A stretch of 64,000 nucleotides of DNA, from assembly GCF_949628265.1 (NCBI RefSeq), contig NC_088789.1:12640886-12704885 (forward strand), in the 5' to 3' direction. The position numbers and the translations under genes were made by a program. Below are positions 12,008-26,660 of this stretch, piece by piece (the first letter of the stretch is position 1; every line of letters starts with the position of its first letter). The stretch is from Cloeon dipterum. Taxonomy: Eukaryota > Arthropoda > Insecta > Ephemeroptera > Baetidae. The notes under the pieces are model-generated. The model did no database searches. It was given only the letters and a program-made list of their open reading frames with translations, and was not told the DNA's origin.

Positions 12008-14744
12008 TTGCCTATGCAAATCCAAGGATTGGAATGGAACAATTATGTATGCCATAATTAACATTCCTTTGATGCGATCCGTCAAACTCCGGTTCTGAGG
12101 AGGGTTTGAACTCAAGCGAGGTTTTGTTCATGGTTCTGACACATGGTTTATTATACAAAGTATAAAGCTTCCCTGGGGATTTCCAGAATAAATTTGCAGG
12201 AGGCCTGTACAGATGATGGAATATCGAGGAGCTTTGTTAAGCCTGTGAAATTTAGATGATTCGTCAAATGAGAACAAATCATGCAATTTTCAATTAAAAC
12301 TATACTCAAAACCATCAAAAATATGTCTGCTACTTTTTGGGAAAAACACCACACTAAATTTCAATTCGCGACTATGTGTTTTAGTTTGTTGCTCACAAAG
12401 CAACACTACTTAGAAACTTAGATCGACAATACTTTTTTTAAATTTTGCTCTCGAAAACTGGTCGATTTTGATACAGTACAAAAATAGGTCAGATAATTTC
12501 TACCTAATGCATCATTTTTCCAACAGGCTGCGCAATTTTCTCCGACGCAATTTCTTCAAACGAGCACTTTGACAAGGTTTGTGCCGAAAATAAGGACAGC
12601 ACGCACAAATAGAGAGACGCGCGCGATCAATCTTTGTAGCAGCAGGCTGCGTGTTTCTTTTTTGTCTCGGCCACTTGGGCGTACCTCTCGTCGTGATTAA
12701 CCCCCGTGGAAGCTGCAGCCTGGCGCGAAAAACGGCATCATTTATTTGTCGTCGGATTCGCACTCTCTTTCTCACTCGTGGCAACGCACAGAACAATGAG
12801 GCCCGTGCGCGAGTGATGCTGTTCCGCACAACGCGAGTGCTCGCCACGGTGCATAACGCTCACTCGCCGGGCCAATGACGTCACGCCCGATATCAACGGC
12901 TGCTTTATACATTTCATCTCGGCTCCGCTCGGCACTTTTATTTATTTATTTTATTGTGCGCGCTGCCTGCCTGCATTTTTAATATCACGCCACGCGCGTT
13001 TTCCCTCTTTGCAAAATTACGACATGCGTGATGTTTGAAGGGAAAACGCACCGCGCTTTCCGGATATTGTTGTCGACTGCGATGTTTGTTTGCACATGCT
13101 GCGGTTTATTGGACAGCACGGGATTACTAAATGTAAAGTCGATCTACGCGCGGCCTTTTCCCTAGCTGCGAATTGTTGAAATTACTCTCTGTGTTGTTGG
13201 GAGTATTAAATTTATGTTTTCCTCTTTGATCAAAATCCATTAATTTTTACGATGTTAATATGCAGAGTGTTTGTTCAAAAAGCTTTTTCCATGTTACGTT
13301 CCGACGAGCTTTTATCTCAAATGTGTTGATTTTGTTATAACCCTACCTAGAACGTGTCAATGTACCCTTTATTGCGATGGAAATTAATAGAGAGGTATTT
13401 TTTCTGAAAAAATATATAATATATATTTATAGCCATTGCATTTCCTTATTTCATTTCTAGTTACAGTTCGAAAAAAAAATACCAGAACTTAAAAGCAATG
13501 CTTAATGGGATATATTTTTCTATTAAAGGAACCACTCGAGGAATTTACCATGGTTGAAATGAAACCCGGACATCGTATTTCCTCGTTTCCAAGAGCGTCA
13601 ATTTACCATTCATGTGTATTTTTATTTTTGAAACAGGCTTCAGATGTTATGCCGAAGCTAGTTGGAAAATAAATGAATGCTCTATTGACATCGAGGAAAT
13701 ACAACGTCCAGTTTTTATTGCAACAAATGTTTTCCTGGTTTTGTTTTTTCACATTTTGTGATCGTTTATCTCCATTTGGTACAATTTTCCAGTTTTTTTG
13801 CGTCAATAATTGGAGATTAATAATAAAAAATTCCAAAATTTTTACCCTGCTAATTGTTAGTGCGGTACTTGCAGGTTGCGGATGGAGACCATACTCTTGT
13901 GACAAAAGTTAGACCGAATAAGCTACATTTATTTCTAATATTTTTTCTGATTAAAATGCCATTACCATTACAAGACTACAAGTTAGATACATTACTGGAA
14001 TTTGGTAAGAAATTTCAGATGAAAAGGATTTTCGTTTTCTAGAGAAGCTAACTCCTGATTGGCTATGGATTTAATATTTTTACCCAAAGGAAACTTGAAG
14101 GTGAATTTGAATAAAAAGCGAGTCGAAATCTTATCGAGAAACCGATAATATATTCACAACGCATATTCCACTATTTTTTATTCACATTTATTCTCAGTTC
14201 AATGCACTGGCAGTAAAACGGTGCGAGCCATTCCCATTTTCCAAGCAGGATGGAGCATCAGATTGGATTGCGCTATAGAGTTTGAGATTTATGGTGTTTC
14301 ATGATAACTGCTATTGAATATCTCATGAATTGTAAGGAACACGTTGACGGGCATTTTGAATAATCTAAATAGCAGGAAAGTCGCAATGCAATATTTGATT
14401 CATGAGCGAGCCATCAAAACAAGACACGCACTCACATTTCATCGGAAGCCGCGAACAACGACGACTTGTTACACCGCGCTGTAAATCGCGTACGAGAGAC
14501 TGACGAGCTGTACACTGCATTACACTAAGCTGTAGCCCATAAAGGTATGTCGTTCCCAATGGTGCTGTTAGCAATAATGATAATAATGCTGAGTCGGCCG
14601 GTTGGCGAGAGAGAACGGGCAGAAGAACTTTATCTCGGATGCACATCCACGCAGCAGAGATATGTATTCGCGGAACATAAACTTTTACCTGCTGTCAAGG
14701 GAAGAGACGGCCCAGGCAGCAGAGAAGTTGTTGAAATCCAATAC

Positions 14745-14747
<3 letters not shown>

Positions 14748-14789
<42 letters not shown>
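14748..14789. repeat. GA dinucleotide microsatellite
   Basis: Twenty-one perfect GA units (42 bases), the longest simple repeat in the window. In insects long GA tracts can bind GAGA factor, so a regulatory role is possible but not shown. The open frames running through it are artefacts of the repeat. Confidence 0.9.
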
Positions 14790-14792
<3 letters not shown>

Positions 14793-17700
14793 CTAGCTGA
14801 CGCGAACTCTGACCTTGTTATATTATTAATTGAAATCGATCTGCCAGCACGAGGGCCCAAGGGGAAATAAAGAAAAAAGGGCTGAGGATGTTGTTCTTTT
14901 TACGGGCGAGCGAGATAGATAAAAAGAGACGGAGAAGTTTTTGTTCTGGCCCGCTGTTAATCAATGTGTTTTATCAAAGACACGCGGGGCGCAGCAGCCG
15001 CTCCAGCAATTGTCACCAAGGGAGGCAGACAAGAAGAGACGGCCCTGCTTCGCCAATTAATGCTCCTTAGCGCAAGAGCGTGCGATGTTTTTCCAGGCGG
15101 CCCGGCAGATAAAATTGTAATTAACACAGATGGAAAAGCAGTTAAGGCTCGGGGAGTGCAGGGGAAAATGTCCTCTTCAGCGGGGCTGAAAAAGCAGTTG
15201 AATAAAATTTCAATAATTAAGCCACCGCACGAGGAGGATTGCAAAGCGGATAAGGAACAAGAAGTAGTAGGGCAACTTGTGTTTGCCTATGATAATTTAT
15301 GCGCCCCGCAAGTGAGTCCGAATGGACCGCATGCAAATGCGTAAATAAAATATCCTGCTGCGCATGAGCTGCTTGCTGGCTTTTCCTCCTTTTCATCGCT
15401 TGCAAATATATACAACAGTGGCCGCTTTTACGTCAGCCCTCTTTCGGTTTCTTTTTATTCTTACGCCGTGAAACTTTCACAGACGTCTGTTCGCGGTTGG
15501 TCGAACGGGCGGTCCGCTTCGTGTGTTCTTTGTGACCACCCGACGGAATTGCGATGCGCGTGCCAAGTTTGATTTTTTGCCATTAGTCGCTCTTGAAAGG
15601 CGAACGAGAAATTGGCAGGTGTTCGTCGAGGGAAAACGAGGGTTGGAAAACGTTGAACGAGCGATGCTAATGAAAATTCCGCCCTCTGTGCAAAGTTTGA
15701 TTCGCGTGCGGAAACCAATAAATAACGAATATTGATTATTGGAAGATTTTTTAGTCGATGAAATTTGTTCTCCAGTTTTTGTAAATTAGGATCCCAAAAA
15801 TAGCGTCCAAAACCAGTAAAACACTTTTTGACAAAAACTGATTGCTGTGCACAAAAAATATACAATTTAACTTGTTTTTCTCTAAAGCTATAATAATGTT
15901 AAATATAAATCGGGAATTTCTTTGTAGCTCAAAGATGTTTGTTTTTGAAAAGATTGAATTTTTCCCCAATGAATTTTCCTATTTAGAAGCTAGTTAATAA
16001 AACGTTGCAATTAAAATGCTCCAATTTTGTTGCTAGTTTTTTGGTCCTGGAAATAGTATTGAATAAATGGCTGAAATGCCCAAGCATAATTATGGGAAAT
16101 CGATGTCAACACGAATACATTTAAAAATATTGTGTGGGTTTCAGCAAGTTGGAAAAAGTAGGAATATATTGCATAAAGCAATTAGTTCTCGGTTTTGTAT
16201 AATTGAATGTCTGCAATATAACTCTCTCCGTCAGCCGAGCTATAGCTGCTGCAAAGTTCCGCCAAACTTTACAATGCAAAATAAACTTTCCACTCACGTG
16301 AGAAATTGCATGCCTACATGACATGAATAACTAGGATCGACGCTTCCAACTTGTTGTCGAGAAACAACGCTGGAGTTGATCCAGAATGTACGAAATTCGC
16401 ATACTCAGCGAGTGCTGCGGATTTTGCTCCGTGCGCTTTCGAGTGCTGCGCGCATTCCGCGAGAACAATCTCGTTTTTATTTCCTTGAGGAAGCTTACTC
16501 GGTAAACTAGGAAATAAAGAGTTTCAGGATTCTGCAAATATTTGCCCGGCCGACGCCCGCCTCTTGGCGCTGTGCGTGTATTTGTTTCGCTAAAACTTTT
16601 GCTGGAAAAAGTTTTGCGCCTCTCAACATTATCCAGCTTTTGAAACGCACGCTGAGTCGGGAGTTTGGCAACCGCACTGCACGGATGATATGCGCGTTGC
16701 CTAACTTTCCGCGCCTCGAAAGGAAAACGGCGACGCAGCTCTATCGAAAGTTGAGAAATTTGCGGCGCAGCCTGATTAAAAATTCCGCGCGATTCACGTC
16801 AGGTCGGCTGAATATTTAATCGGGCTCCATTAGCGGAGGCTGAAAAGCACAGGGGCCTGTGGGCCCTGGATTCGTCTATTATTGAGCGGCGCGCGGCGGT
16901 AAATAATGCAATCGGCAAGCGGCGCCGACAACGGCTTTGTGCCCACCCAGCATACCTGGCTGCTGCATGATGTTTGTGCTTTTTGTTCCAGATGTGTTGC
17001 GAGCTGCGGATCAGGGACAGCAGGTGCACTCAACGAGCCACTCAAGCCAGGCATGGACGCCGAAGAGAACAGGTGGAACCACTACAATGAGTTTGTATTC
17101 GTCAGAGATTAAGTTGTCGGCAGACAAAAGGTTTTAATATCACATACACACACAAGCTACTACTCCGAAAGATTAAAAGGCCATTGGCACGCGAAATCAA
17201 CTTCAAATGCATCTACCGACAGCGTTTTGCTTTTTGTGCACGGTTCAGATTTGTAAAGTAAACCCATCGCGGATGCGATAGCATTTATATAATTGAAGAT
17301 GGAATCGAGATTTTGTAATAAAAAGAGTACGAACGAATCACCGCCGCGTGTTCCTTATCATCGGCTGGCAGGACTGTGTTTTTTGTGAGTGCACAATCGG
17401 ATAATTGGTGACAGAAATTGATCATATATTGACATTGTATACCTGTTCAGTTACGAAAAAACGTGAATTTGCTGTAAATAGGTTATTTCTTCCAAATTCA
17501 CTGACCTTGAACAGTTCTCGTAGACGGTAGGGTAAAATTTCGCTTTGTGGCGTTCGATTGTCAAGCATTCGCACGCGTTCGCAAGCGAACTCACCGTTTC
17601 TTCATACGATCTCAATTTTGCACGATTAGTTGAAATTTAGCAGTAAGCAAAAAATAAAACATTGAAGCAACACGTCTCATTATTTAACACGGCATTCTTT

Positions 17701-20700
17701 TGTGCTAGTGTTATTTCCTCGACAAGGTACTTAAGCGAAATAATGCATTTCTCAGAAGCAACAAACATAATCTTCTCCTAAAAGTTTCCGCTAGTCCCAA
17801 AGTGAAATTTCTACCGGCTGATGCAAAAAGCGGCAGCTGTGCTGGGATTTGGACTTCTTCCCAGGAGCCATTCCCTGGAAAAGTAGCGCATATATGAAAT
17901 AATTCGACGGACAATGGAGACCCGCTTTTGTGGAGAAACAATGGCAGTGGCGGAGGGATAACGCACGCGGCTGCTTTCCTCCCTCTCTTGGCATTCATTA
18001 CTTTAATATGTAAATACCAGCAGAGAAAATCACACTCTCGCTAATAATGGTGTTCATTTGTATTGCACACGCGCGCTGCAGCAATCCCTCTCTCACTTTT
18101 GCCAGTTGAAATATGGCAGCGTGCCCGTACATACGTCTGTTGCGAGCGAAATGTTCGCGTACACAGCGAGATTCTGCTTTTTCCGGTTCTTTTTATCGAT
18201 TCTCGACGCGTGCATGTCTCGTTGATTTTTACACACATCCGCCCGGCACACGCGCGCAGAGATTGTGCCTGAATGGCATTTTTCCTCTTTTTTTGCGAGC
18301 GAATAAATTTCCACCAAGAATAGCTCTGATGTGCAATCCTCAAAGTGCATGGCGTCTAGTTTTTCACCGTGATTCATGGCGCAAGAAGACGCTAACTTGA
18401 CCAACGAGATTTTTGAAGAATGAAAAGCGGCGAGGGACAAAAAGAGTCCGTTGTTTTATGGAGCAGAGAGGCCCGGCCGGAGGATTTTTACGAGGGCGTA
18501 AAATTCAGGGGAGAAAAAAATCACTTAGAGCGCGGATCAAATTTTTAAAAGACCACCTGCAGGCTGGATTTGCAAATCGCGGACGGAGCAACACCCGGCG
18601 CGCGCGTCTGTATTCTAATTAAACATCGAGCTTTTAGCCACGGTTGAGTGGGCCTTAATTCCATGCCTGCGATCCGCCACCCTCTGACCTTTCCGGCCCA
18701 AATTGGGGCTGGCAAACGGCGTGGCGGCGCCGCTCTGGTCCACACACGCCTGCTTTTCCCCGCGGATTCGGCCAAAGTTGCGTGCGTCGCTTGGGACCGA
18801 GGCGGCTGACCCGGAACCTGTGGCCGCGCTGATCTGCCAGATCATTAGGGCGGAAAACTTTGATTGATGCCGGCAGCCAACTTTTCACACACCCCCTCTG
18901 GCGGCTCGGCTTTTATTTTTCCGCTCGCGTATTTTCCCTGCTCCATCAGCCGGGCTAACCGAAACGACCGAGCCAAGTCGGCCGGCGCAAATAATGAGCC
19001 GGGCAAAGTAGTTCAAAAGTCCATTTGCCGAGCTTAATTGACCAAGCTCCGAGTTCCGCTCGCATCGGAAATAAATTTTTTTCTCAAATCGAAAGCACTA
19101 CTCTCGCCGTGTCGAACGTGTGAATGGAAACAAATGACGGAACGTCGCACGAATGCTAATTAATGGTCCGCGTCAATCAGTTCGACTATAATTATTGCAG
19201 CCGAGTGGGGCCTCGAGCGCTCGTCCTCTGTTTGCGGCCGCACCTGCCGGTTCGATGTGAATGTGTGCGCTCACACATTCAAATAGGGTTCGTTCGCAAC
19301 CGACCGCACTGGAAGACACGAACATTAGATTAGCATCAAGCTTAATCGGTTGGTACAATAGCATTATTAACACGCTGGATAAGCTAATGGATTGCGTGTG
19401 CATGCTCTCGCTTTGAGTGGCGTGGGCGGAATGCCGCCGCACAAAGCAACATCATCCGCCGCGTTGAACACCTGCAAACAAATTTGTAGTCCGCTAGATC
19501 GGCCGGGATTTGAGCCTCTCTTGTTGACAGAGATGGAAATCCAAGTGATTTGTCACACTGGATGTTTTGCTGCGGCGATGTCTAAATCTGACGGACGACT
19601 CAATTTTAATTAATTCGGATCAATGCTTGGTAGCACCAAGGATATCTTTGCAGAAAAGGAGAAAATTAAAAATGGTTTCCATGAGTGAAGTTTGGCTAAA
19701 AAATGATCTCGCACTTTCTCGAATTGGACTTTCACTGTTTCACATACAGTACTTAACCTGTGCATCAAAATTCATACCATGGCAGTAAATGTTAAATTAC
19801 TGGTCATTGAAAACGATCAACTGCACTCATTGATGAGCTAAACCAAAATTAGAAACAAAAATAATGTCGTAAACTCCGCCACTCGCCGTCCTTGCAACAA
19901 AATTTCTCTTACAAAAATTCACAAGCAAAAAAATTCAATACTTTTCAAAGAGTGAAATTTCACTTCTTATGTCACAAAAATTCTGGGAGAAAAAATTCTG
20001 TGTTCCTTGTAAAGGTTTACAGCTGCCGTGAAAATGTATTTCAATGAAATGTTGAGTATTGATTCAGCGAAAAAAAATCACGCAAGAGGATAATTCTAAT
20101 TGTAGTAATTTATGGTCAAAGTTGATCATTTTTCAAAACAAAAAATGGTCGTTTTGCCTTTCCATTTCCAATTTTTACAAATTTTCCATCCTATGAATTT
20201 TGTAAAAATAATTTTTGCTACCCTTTCATTGAAATTATTTAATTTTTCCGCCAGCGTAAGCTTTTGTGTGAAAACACGCGAGGTTTTGCCGTTTTTTCAG
20301 ATGCGTGTAAAATGACAGCATGCGCGCAATTATTCATTGGCTGGAAGGGAAGGACTGAGTTATATTATTATCGCCACTATCGCGCGCGTAGTATTATTAT
20401 TAGCGGACGAGTGTGAACGCATCGGCCGAAAAGCGTTGCGCTCGATTAATTAATCAATAGTTTGTTGCCACGCGCTGACGTCATTTTCACAATTATTGTC
20501 CAACTTTGCCGGAACCTCCCGTCCCGAAATATATATTACTCCTCCCTGCTTGCTCCCGACGCACTTAAAGTAGTTTATGCACGCGTCGTCTCGAGCCAAA
20601 AAAGTTGCCCCGCGCCGAGTGAGGTGTTTGTTCCAACGAGAAACTTTCTCTTCGTCACAGCTACTGCTTACCATGCGCGATAAATTATCCCATTGCTCCG

Positions 20701-23700
20701 CACTGTTGGGAGGTCGCTTCCAAAGGAACTAAACAATCTCAAGGTGCAAGCTGCGTCCCGGCACTTTCCTGAGCCCGATGTTTCTCCTGTATTTGGAAAC
20801 GACCTCCTCATTTGCTGGAACACTTTTCCGATGGGTAACTGCAGAAGCTCTCCAGGTGGGAATTTCCACGGACCAAATCTCAACCTGATTGAAAATTGAT
20901 TTCCCGTCTCCCAACTGCAAAGCCTATTCAAGAAAATAGTCACTCTTTACAAGATAATTTTAGCGAGGGAAGATAATCTTATGCATCTCCAGTACGTAAT
21001 ATTGCACCTATAGGCGTTTCTGCGTCAACGCTAACTCCAAAAGTCGGTTTCACTCATTTTTAATATTATTAATAAACAACCCGCCGTAAATCATAAAAAA
21101 GTTAGGGGAATAAATCAATGTGTGGGTATTTGTTACGAGGATGAAACATCAATAATAATTCTAAATAACCGTTCACACGCATAAAGCAAAACTAGTACAC
21201 AAGTGTACTCGATATAAACATACTAAAAACGTAATAAGCATAAAAATTTACACGATAAGGATATGAACCCCGCGATGAACTATGTACTTATAAAAGGCGT
21301 TTGAGACGAGAAACCTATTTTGTGTACCTGCTTCTTTGTATAATTGAAAACAAAATAATGATAAAAAGAATCAACTCACTAATACACACAGCTCTATGAA
21401 CCTATTACTATTCGTGTGACACTACTTGTTTTAAATGGACAAAGTATGTCGTGCGTCTCGTGTTGGACTGTCTGCTGTTGATACGCGAATGTTCGGCGAG
21501 AGTGTAAAAACTACTGCTAATCAAAAATGGAACAACGGCTCCACTTGTTCAGTTCATATATACAAACATGTTCATGTGCAAACGACGAGACCTACTTCAA
21601 TCCGCGGGTATGCACTTCTCTTGAAAGTCTTTTCTGTGATTCCCCTTTTGATTAAGGAACCAATCTTAAGATAACCTAATTCTTAAGAAACTACTTCTCC
21701 GCAGCCAAGAACGATTCTTTTGAACGGCAGATTATGTGGCAAGTGAGGTCGTGCTTTGCAATTAAACATAATTTAATTTGGCCCCCAAACGACGAACTCA
21801 AAATTCAACAAAGCCGGCGCACGTTGTCAACTTCAGCCGTGGAAAGTCGTTCGAGAAAATAAACCCCAAAACTATCAAATCAAAAGCTACTTATCGGTTC
21901 ATTTTTGAAAGTACTGTTTCTTGAAATCTCAACACAGTAAGCGAAATAATGCTTAAAAACAATAAAAATCAAACTCCTAGGGCATTTGATCTCCCACTTA
22001 ATCAAACTTCTTCCATTATAATGGACCACCCATTGAATTGAAGACAACACAAAAATCATTAGAAATATATAATTTATATTTTGGTTGGTGCTGTGCAAAA
22101 TTATTGACGACGCAGGAGATTATTTGTCTCTGGAAAAGCAACAACGAAATGAATTTGAATAAAATACAAGCCCGTCGAATGTAGTAGTGCGTATACTCAA
22201 GAGTCATATATATGTGATTTGCTCTGCTCGTCACAAATATTACCTTTCAATACGCGGATCTGACGGACGGAAAGCAAGCAAGCCAGACAGATGGAAAAAG
22301 GCCGCTGACAGATTGGTGAGACGTAATTATTGTTTAGATCGATCGCACCAGCAGCAGCAGAGTACATTTTAATTATTCGCGGCGAGCCGATTATTAAATC
22401 AGCAATTAAGGCCCTGGACGCCCTCTGACGAGTAATAATTTGAAGGTTGATTGTTTGAGCGCTACACAATGTGACAAGGATTGTACATAGAGGGTAACGA
22501 TTAAATTGTAGGTTACTATATTTATGATTAACATTAATCATCGTTGTTATGCGAAACTCACAGTATATATATATATTTATCAAATCGCACACCCTCACAA
22601 ATTGTGGTGGAATGCGTGTGAGAGCGCGAAATTGTAAAGTTGTAACCGAAGCTCGCGGTGTAAAGGTTTAATAAATAAACTGAAATATGACACTTTGCAC
22701 CCCCGCTTAACTTTTTCACGCAACAATCTTGTACCATAATAAAACTATTGATTATATCAATGAGAAGTTCAACTGTTTTGGTCTGTAGAACGGAAAATTA
22801 TTAATGATATTGAAGCATAATGCATTTATGATAACTAATTATTATTGACTACATGGAGGTCTCGCATTCGGACCATATCACGTTTATCAATCAATACTCG
22901 ACGAAAGCATTGCAGAATAAGCACATAATTATAACACTTGCATTGGTATGGACCGCAGATATTGATTATACGTTGAACACTTGAGGCAACTAATCGGAAT
23001 GATTGTGTAATTATCTCCTATGAGTATGATCCAATAAATATTTAGGGCTAATAAAATGCCTGTGTTTCCATCAAAGAAACCACCCTCTTTTTAGGAAGCT
23101 ATTATTTTCATTTTATCTCTAGCGTGTGTAAAACCCATACACCAAATTAATGATTCCTGTTCATATTAGACTATTTGTGATTTTGTGACACCTCAAAGGC
23201 TACTATTGTAATCATTAGACCCCTGGTGACATTTGATTTGAGAAATTTATTACTTTATTTTTAAAATAAAAATATTATTTCCTATTTGATTGTCTTCGTG
23301 CTTAGTAAGCCCCTACTCAATTAGTTCCCTGATTTTCTTTACGGCGGTATATAATATCGTAATAAATAATACCGATCGCTTAAGGGCTACCCTGACCCCA
23401 GGGTTCAAGTTTTCACATGTTCTGATGGTCTTGTTTGACCTCAAGGGTGATCTCAGCATGTTCCAAATGTTAAAATAAAAAAACATTTTTGTAACATTTA
23501 ACCCTGTGTATCTCAAAAACTAAGTTTCCCCATCCTGAAAATTTCTTATGCATGTTTACATACACTTACGGCAACATATGATCCATGAAATAGAATAAAA
23601 ATTAGAGAGACCATTTTCTTATGTATCTATTCAAATTTTAAAAATAAACGACACCAAAAAACTATTTTTGCAAAAAAATATTAATTGTTTTTGCCCTCTA

Positions 23701-26660
23701 AGAGGCACTTTTTGGCACAACGGTTGATATTTAAGCTTAATAAGAACTCGAATAGATAATACCCTCAATTTTGTAGGGTCCAAGAGGTAGATTTTCCGGG
23801 AAAATTGCCTCACATTGTCACATCAAATTTTTTTGATGATTTTTAATAAAAATTACTCTATAACTTTTACCAGTAGTCTTATAGAAGAAAATTATTTATT
23901 ACATTTTGTTCTTTAATGTTATGGTATGGTGAGAGCAGTCTCGTTTGATCATCTTTTCCTTAATTTTGAACATCTTCTGAATGAGAGTAAAATGTGTTTG
24001 AGTATAATGCCTAATTAATTTTTAAATCCGTTGCCACAATTTAAAGCCTTAATATTTAGATTATAAATAAATTTGTAGCAGATCAGCAGAGCAACTATGT
24101 ATGCCCCATATATATGCATCCCCCATTTTTATCGATTGAAAAGGGAAACCTAAAATAAAGAAGTGCCCACAGTTAGTAAAGTTTAATTTAAAACAGTTAT
24201 TTTGATTGTGCTGCCTGCTGCTCCATTTTAATTTCCAGAAGGATTTCAAGAATATCCATTGACTGAATGACTGAAAGCAGGTAGGTGAATCTGCGTTTTT
24301 AAGTGAGAGCGCTGATTGAAAACAAGTTCGTTGGCGATACAATTACCCTTTACAAGGCGCTATAGAACACTCTATTTCAGTTTGGTTAGCTGTGCGCACC
24401 AGATAAGTCAGTTTAGTCAGCGGAGAGGCGTGTTATTAATTAACAAGTCAAGTGGCGTCGGCTAGCGAAAGCAATTCATTTGCTCCGCTCTCGGTCAATG
24501 CAGCGCAACGGGCGTTAATTTCTAATTAAACCGGCCAGGATACTCGATGATCACTTTTGGCTTGTGTTTTCACGGCTCGTTGGACCCCAACCCTTTCCCA
24601 TTAAACACTACAAGCGCCGTACAGAGTTGGCTCTCACCTCCCACCTGACCGGTACTATGCTACTATTAAACTAGTCATGTGATTTGAGTATATATTTTTC
24701 GTCTCATATTCATTCTCATATTTCATTGATCTTTTCTATCCGTTCAACCAATGGGAACAAACGTTGGGTCTTTTAAACTACACGTTAAAAGAAATGTGGT
24801 ATTTAATGTAAAAACGGTATTGCTTAAGCCAAGCATGAATATACCATTCATGTTTGCGCGGGGAATATTTTTTTATCATCAGTATGTAGAGTATATATGC
24901 ATTGGATTTTTTAATTTTTTACTCCTTTAAACGGGTTTTTATTTGATAATTAAAAGTGTCTTGAGAACTTTCAATTAGCAAGAAGCATCTTTCCAGGTAA
25001 AGTCGAAGGAAAATATTTCAGTTCTTAAATCTTTTGTTTGATTATGATGATTTATGCAGCAAAAAGCCGTGTTGAACTATAATAAAGGCTATTTTAAAAA
25101 GGAAGTTTTCTAATAGTAAAGAAAGAATTGATTTAGCACAATTCACTCTTAGTTTGCGCTTAGGAGTATAGCATTAAAACAAGTTGATATATTTTGAGTT
25201 AGATTGTCTTTATTAAACTTTTTTACCAAACACTATTATAGCAAATGTTATTCTCTGTCTCTGTTTATTAGTACACAACGTAGAATAGCTTCATCAGAAG
25301 AGATAACAAAAAGTTAGTGGTTCAGATAGAGAGAGAACAAGAGAAATAGTAGTGTTACATATCATGATCCGAACATAAATAGTCAATATAATACACGATA
25401 TGAATCAGCGTATTCATCGCAAAATTAACCGAGGAAATAAATTGATACAAAAGTTGTACAACTTAAAAACAACAGTGTCAACACTTAAACCCAAGTTTTT
25501 ATCGATAAACTCCTACACTTCATTCATGTTTTTATTTCATTTTGTTTGCTTCCTCGTTTCGTTTTATATAACTATTTCTGTATGCGTTATATATTTTCTC
25601 GTTAATTTTATACACAGAGAGAAGAACAAGAAGGAAAAACGCTCCATTCTTAATTAATTAATGCATTTTTGCAGCGGTGGCGGCGGTGACGAACGAACGA
25701 CTGATTAATTCAGAGCGGGACTTTTTCTACAGCTTACTTATTCATTCGCTTGACACTCGTCTCTCTTTCTCTCGTTCCGTCTGAATAGTAATTATAATAT
25801 TTTCACTTTAAGGCATTTGTTCTTTTGTCAATGTTCTAATTGGTACAGTAATAATTTAATGATAATAAGAATTATTGGTGCTTGTACATCGTGTTCCAGA
25901 CAGTTCAAACTGCTTGAATAATCTTGATTTTTTTCTATTTCATTTCATTTAAAAAGGGCCGTTCTCGTCGATGGCACCTCTCGCACTGCCGCCTGACCTG
26001 GCACGTGGTTGCATTTTTGAGCTCCAAAGACAAGGCCTAAAAGTTGCTTAAAATGTCCCGCCCGACGGCGCGTTAACTTATGACTCGTAGTACAGGTCGC
26101 GTGTCTTTTAAATTAAAGCAAGTATGTCCACTTTCGCAGTCTTAATTGGTCAATAATGGTGGTCACGCGGCAGTGCGGGAAGCGGCCTCGGGTCAGGTAA
26201 ATGGAGGGCTGCTTGTACAACTTGCTTCGTTTGCATCGCTCTGACAACACGCAAGAGAAAAGAGATGTATGTACAAATAATGATCAACATTGAATAAGAT
26301 AGCCCGGCGCGCGCTTGGCCCGAGACGGAGCGCCCTCGGTCAGTTCAGGAAAGTGTTCGTTGGAATGGAAAAGTAGGATCGAGAATAAGCTCTTAAATGA
26401 GCTGCGCGTACAAGCGACGGAGCTACAATTTAGAAAAATAATGCGAGACGTAGAAAAATAGGGTTAAAATTAGCGAGAACTAAAAATTTTGAGCCTAAAA
26501 TGTCAAAACGTAAAAAATAATATTGCAAATTCAAGGTTCAGTCTTTCAAAATCCCTCCGAAATTGGGAAGGCGGGGTCCTGAAATCTTTCTTTTCCCGAA
26601 CCAAAACGCGGCGCTAGACCTTACACTGTGTAAAGAGAAACATTTATGATTGAAAACACA

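Larger units (their letters stand above)
8622..26660. other. large gene-free stretch
   Basis: About 18 kb without a recognised coding exon, tRNA or snRNA. Frames of up to 134 codons occur (14964-15344, 15461-15865 and others), but they show no domain and no consistent splice partners. CT and GA microsatellites are listed separately. The sequence alternates between CG-containing patches (for example 10440-10730, 18060-19020) and AT-rich runs. It could be intergenic regulatory DNA, a large intron of an off-window gene, or unrecognised old repeats. Confidence 0.4.

Noticed and set aside
12090..12105. tRNA T-arm-like GAGTTCAAACCC on the minus strand
   Set aside because: No A-box or acceptor-stem pairing at the expected distance.
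14547..14870. Frames coding Arg-Glu and Ser-Leu repeats
   Set aside because: Produced by the GA microsatellite, not coding.
14964..15344. 126-codon plus-strand frame
   Set aside because: No recognisable domain, no splice partners, and a rival 95-codon frame on the other strand.
25400..25657. 85-codon frame with a hydrophobic segment
   Set aside because: Hydrophobicity follows from T-rich DNA; no start context or family support.
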